Below, piece by piece: positions 24,037 through 25,347 of a stretch of DNA of 25,347 nucleotides (positions are counted from its first letter, which is position 1; the number at the start of each line of letters is the position of its first letter). The notes below the pieces were generated by a model. It was not told the origin of the DNA. It saw nothing but the letters and a program-made list of their open reading frames with translations, and did not search any database. The position numbers and the translations under genes are program-made. The DNA comes from DATCRE01 sp964235605 (GTDB lineage: Bacteria > Bacteroidota > Bacteroidia > Cytophagales > Cyclobacteriaceae), in the NCBI GenBank assembly GCA_964235605.1, contig CAXSCR010000063.1:1-25347 (forward strand), written 5' to 3'.

Positions 24037-25347
24037 CTAGTGCATTAAAATGAATTTACCTTCGTACAATTTCTTGCTGGTTACTATCCTGTAATAATAT
24101 ACTCCTGCAGCACACTCACCAGCATTGAATATGGCCTGATAGGTTTTTTCCGACTCTACGTTTCCTTCATAGATTGTTGAAACCTTTGACCCTACGACAT
24201 TTAACATTTCTACACGTACAAAATCATTTTCTGAAGATTTAAACTCAACAACAGCCACATCTTTGAATGGGTTTGGAAATCCCTTGAATACAAACCCAGA
24301 CTGTGTGGCTTGTATGTGTTGTTCTGATTTTTCTCTCGAACTACTACTACCCGTTACTCCACCAGAGGTTCTCTGTAAACTAATACTACAATCTTCTGAA
24401 CAACCTGTTGCTGTTATAGTAACAACTGCGGTAAATAAGGATTGTGTATTTACAGAACCAGGCGTAAATGTAATCGAGTTAGTTCCTTGACCGCTTGCTA
24501 TGGGCCATTGTGCATTGCTTGAAGTCCAATTATAAGTAGCACCTGGAGTTGATACTGTAGAGATTGTATTAGTCGCACTGTTAAACGTTAAAGAACATGT
24601 TGGAGGCGCCGAGTTATCGACCACTGTTACAGTTTGCGATTTCGTACATCCATTTGCAGGATCCGTTACAGTCACTGTAAACTCTCCTTCTATAAACGTA
24701 AATGGAACTGTTATATTTTGAACATTTGTATTATCAAAGTATTCCTCAGTTCCAGCCGGAACAGTCCATAAATATTGCGCACCCGCTACTGAGGAATTTG
24801 ATGTAAGTACGAGCCCACCTGCTGCATCGGTCTTACACGTATTTTGTCCACCGGTAGCAACTAGATCAGGTATAGCTATGTTTTGATTTACAGCAACACT
24901 GGTGGTAGATGAGCAACCGTTCCCAGGGTTAGTAACTGTCAAGGTATAAGAACCCGCTGTGCTTGTTGTCGGATTTTCTTTTGTAGCGACAAAACTACCA
25001 GGACCTACCCATCTATATGTAACACCTGCTGTTGGTGAAGCCCCACTCAGTGTCACTGAAGGATTAACACAAGTAATAGAACCAGAAACTGTAGCTGTAG
25101 CACCAGGTGTCGCAATGTTTTGAATTACATTAACTGTAGCTGTTGACGTGCAACCATTCGTTGGATTTGTAACTTTTAATGTATATGTACCTGCAACAGC
25201 AGTCGTAGGACTCGGTACAGCGGCAGTAAAACCACTTGGGCCTGTCCAACTATACGTAACTCCAGCTGTTGGTGATGAACCAGTTAAAGTTGCTGTTTCA
25301 GTTTTACAAGTAAGCGTTCCAGAAACAGTAGCAGTCGCACCAGGCGC
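24037..25347 (-). CDS. Large Ig-like repeat protein with type A T9SS sorting domain (N-terminus outside window)
   Basis: The frame is open from the stop at 24037-24039 to the right edge, 436 visible residues; the GTG near 25056 is internal, not the start. The visible part has tandem 79-residue Ig-like repeats (ATVSG...TAGVTY-W-GP...AGTYTLKVTNP-NGC), one more diverged repeat, a linker, and a type A sorting domain of about 80 residues (GFPNPFKDVAVVEF...GVYYYRIVTSKKLYEGKFIL). Such proteins are exported by T9SS and attached to the surface or released. It heads the visible operon, with a 3-nt gap to the next gene. Confidence 0.88.
   Translation of the reverse strand, partial: APGATATVSGTLTCKTETATLTGSSPTAGVTYSWTGPSGFTAAVPSPTTAVAGTYTLKVTNPTNGCTSTATVNVIQNIATPGATATVSGSITCVNPSVTLSGASPTAGVTYRWVGPGSFVATKENPTTSTAGSYTLTVTNPGNGCSSTTSVAVNQNIAIPDLVATGGQNTCKTDAAGGLVLTSNSSVAGAQYLWTVPAGTEEYFDNTNVQNITVPFTFIEGEFTVTVTDPANGCTKSQTVTVVDNSAPPTCSLTFNSATNTISTVSTPGATYNWTSSNAQWPIASGQGTNSITFTPGSVNTQSLFTAVVTITATGCSEDCSISLQRTSGGVTGSSSSREKSEQHIQATQSGFVFKGFPNPFKDVAVVEFKSSENDFVRVEMLNVVGSKVSTIYEGNVESEKTYQAIFNAGECAAGVYYYRIVTSKKLYEGKFILMH
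24874..25347 (-). repeat. Tandem 237-nt repeats encoding 79-residue Ig-like units
   Basis: Two consecutive units, 25111-25347 and 24874-25110, each encode exactly 79 residues with the same landmarks (GATATVSG, TAGVTY, AGxYTL, NGCxST, QNIA). Synonymous differences show they are diverged, not recent, copies. A third unit below 24874 is weaker. The array runs off the window, so the copy number is unknown. Confidence 0.85.

Noticed and set aside
24037..25056. The GTG near 25056 as a true start of the repeat protein
   Set aside because: The same frame continues open upstream to the window edge with matching 79-residue repeats, so the GTG is an internal valine codon.

Overview
The window most likely comes from a member of the Bacteroidota, probably a Cytophagales-type bacterium. 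The grounds are type IX secretion system (T9SS) sorting domains of both kinds (type A and type B), a PorP/SprF-family outer-membrane protein, a Bacteroidota-style LeuRS with large insertions, an AT-rich composition, and starts without Shine-Dalgarno sites. No rRNA, tRNA, CRISPR array, phage gene or transposase was found. The species cannot be named from this sequence.

Layout, left to right. Positions 1-4034 hold the tail of an unidentified + strand gene, a YdcF/SanA-like membrane protein (-) and a large TerB/FHA-like/ABCG-type transporter (-). Positions 4035-5001 are a 970-bp gene-free stretch packed with diverged palindromic and inverted repeats, ending in an intrinsic terminator. A lipoprotein of unknown function (-) then stands divergent to a single-domain response regulator (+). 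From 6541 to 16156 all genes point +: two possible tiny ORFs, leuS, a FabH-type ketoacyl synthase, a GntP-family permease, a RidA-family deaminase, a DSD1/D-threonine-aldolase-type PLP enzyme and an M19 dipeptidase. A tightly coupled S41 protease and alpha/beta hydrolase pair follows (16363-18882). From 18917 to the right edge, a four-gene operon on the - strand encodes a large repeat protein with a type A sorting domain (cut by the edge), a multidomain protein with a type B sorting domain, a PorP/SprF protein and a TPR/beta-propeller/SPOR protein.

Working together: the permease, PLP enzyme, RidA and dipeptidase fit a D-serine or D-hydroxy-amino-acid scavenging route. GntP relatives include the D-serine importer DsdX. 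DSD1-type dehydratases release 2-aminoacrylate, which RidA proteins deaminate. M19 enzymes can release C-terminal D-residues from dipeptides. The right-hand operon looks like a surface-protein export and anchoring unit.

The most unusual signal is in the intergenic DNA. Four separate gaps between 6.9 and 15.1 kb carry degenerate repeats with a period of exactly 7 nt. Each gap uses a different 7-nt word, and two of the arrays come with a complementary arm that could fold into a long hairpin. A fifth gap (12685-13403) carries four consecutive stem-loops, including a perfect 19-bp stem. With the repeat mosaic at 4.2-4.9 kb, this makes the window rich in non-coding repeat structure.
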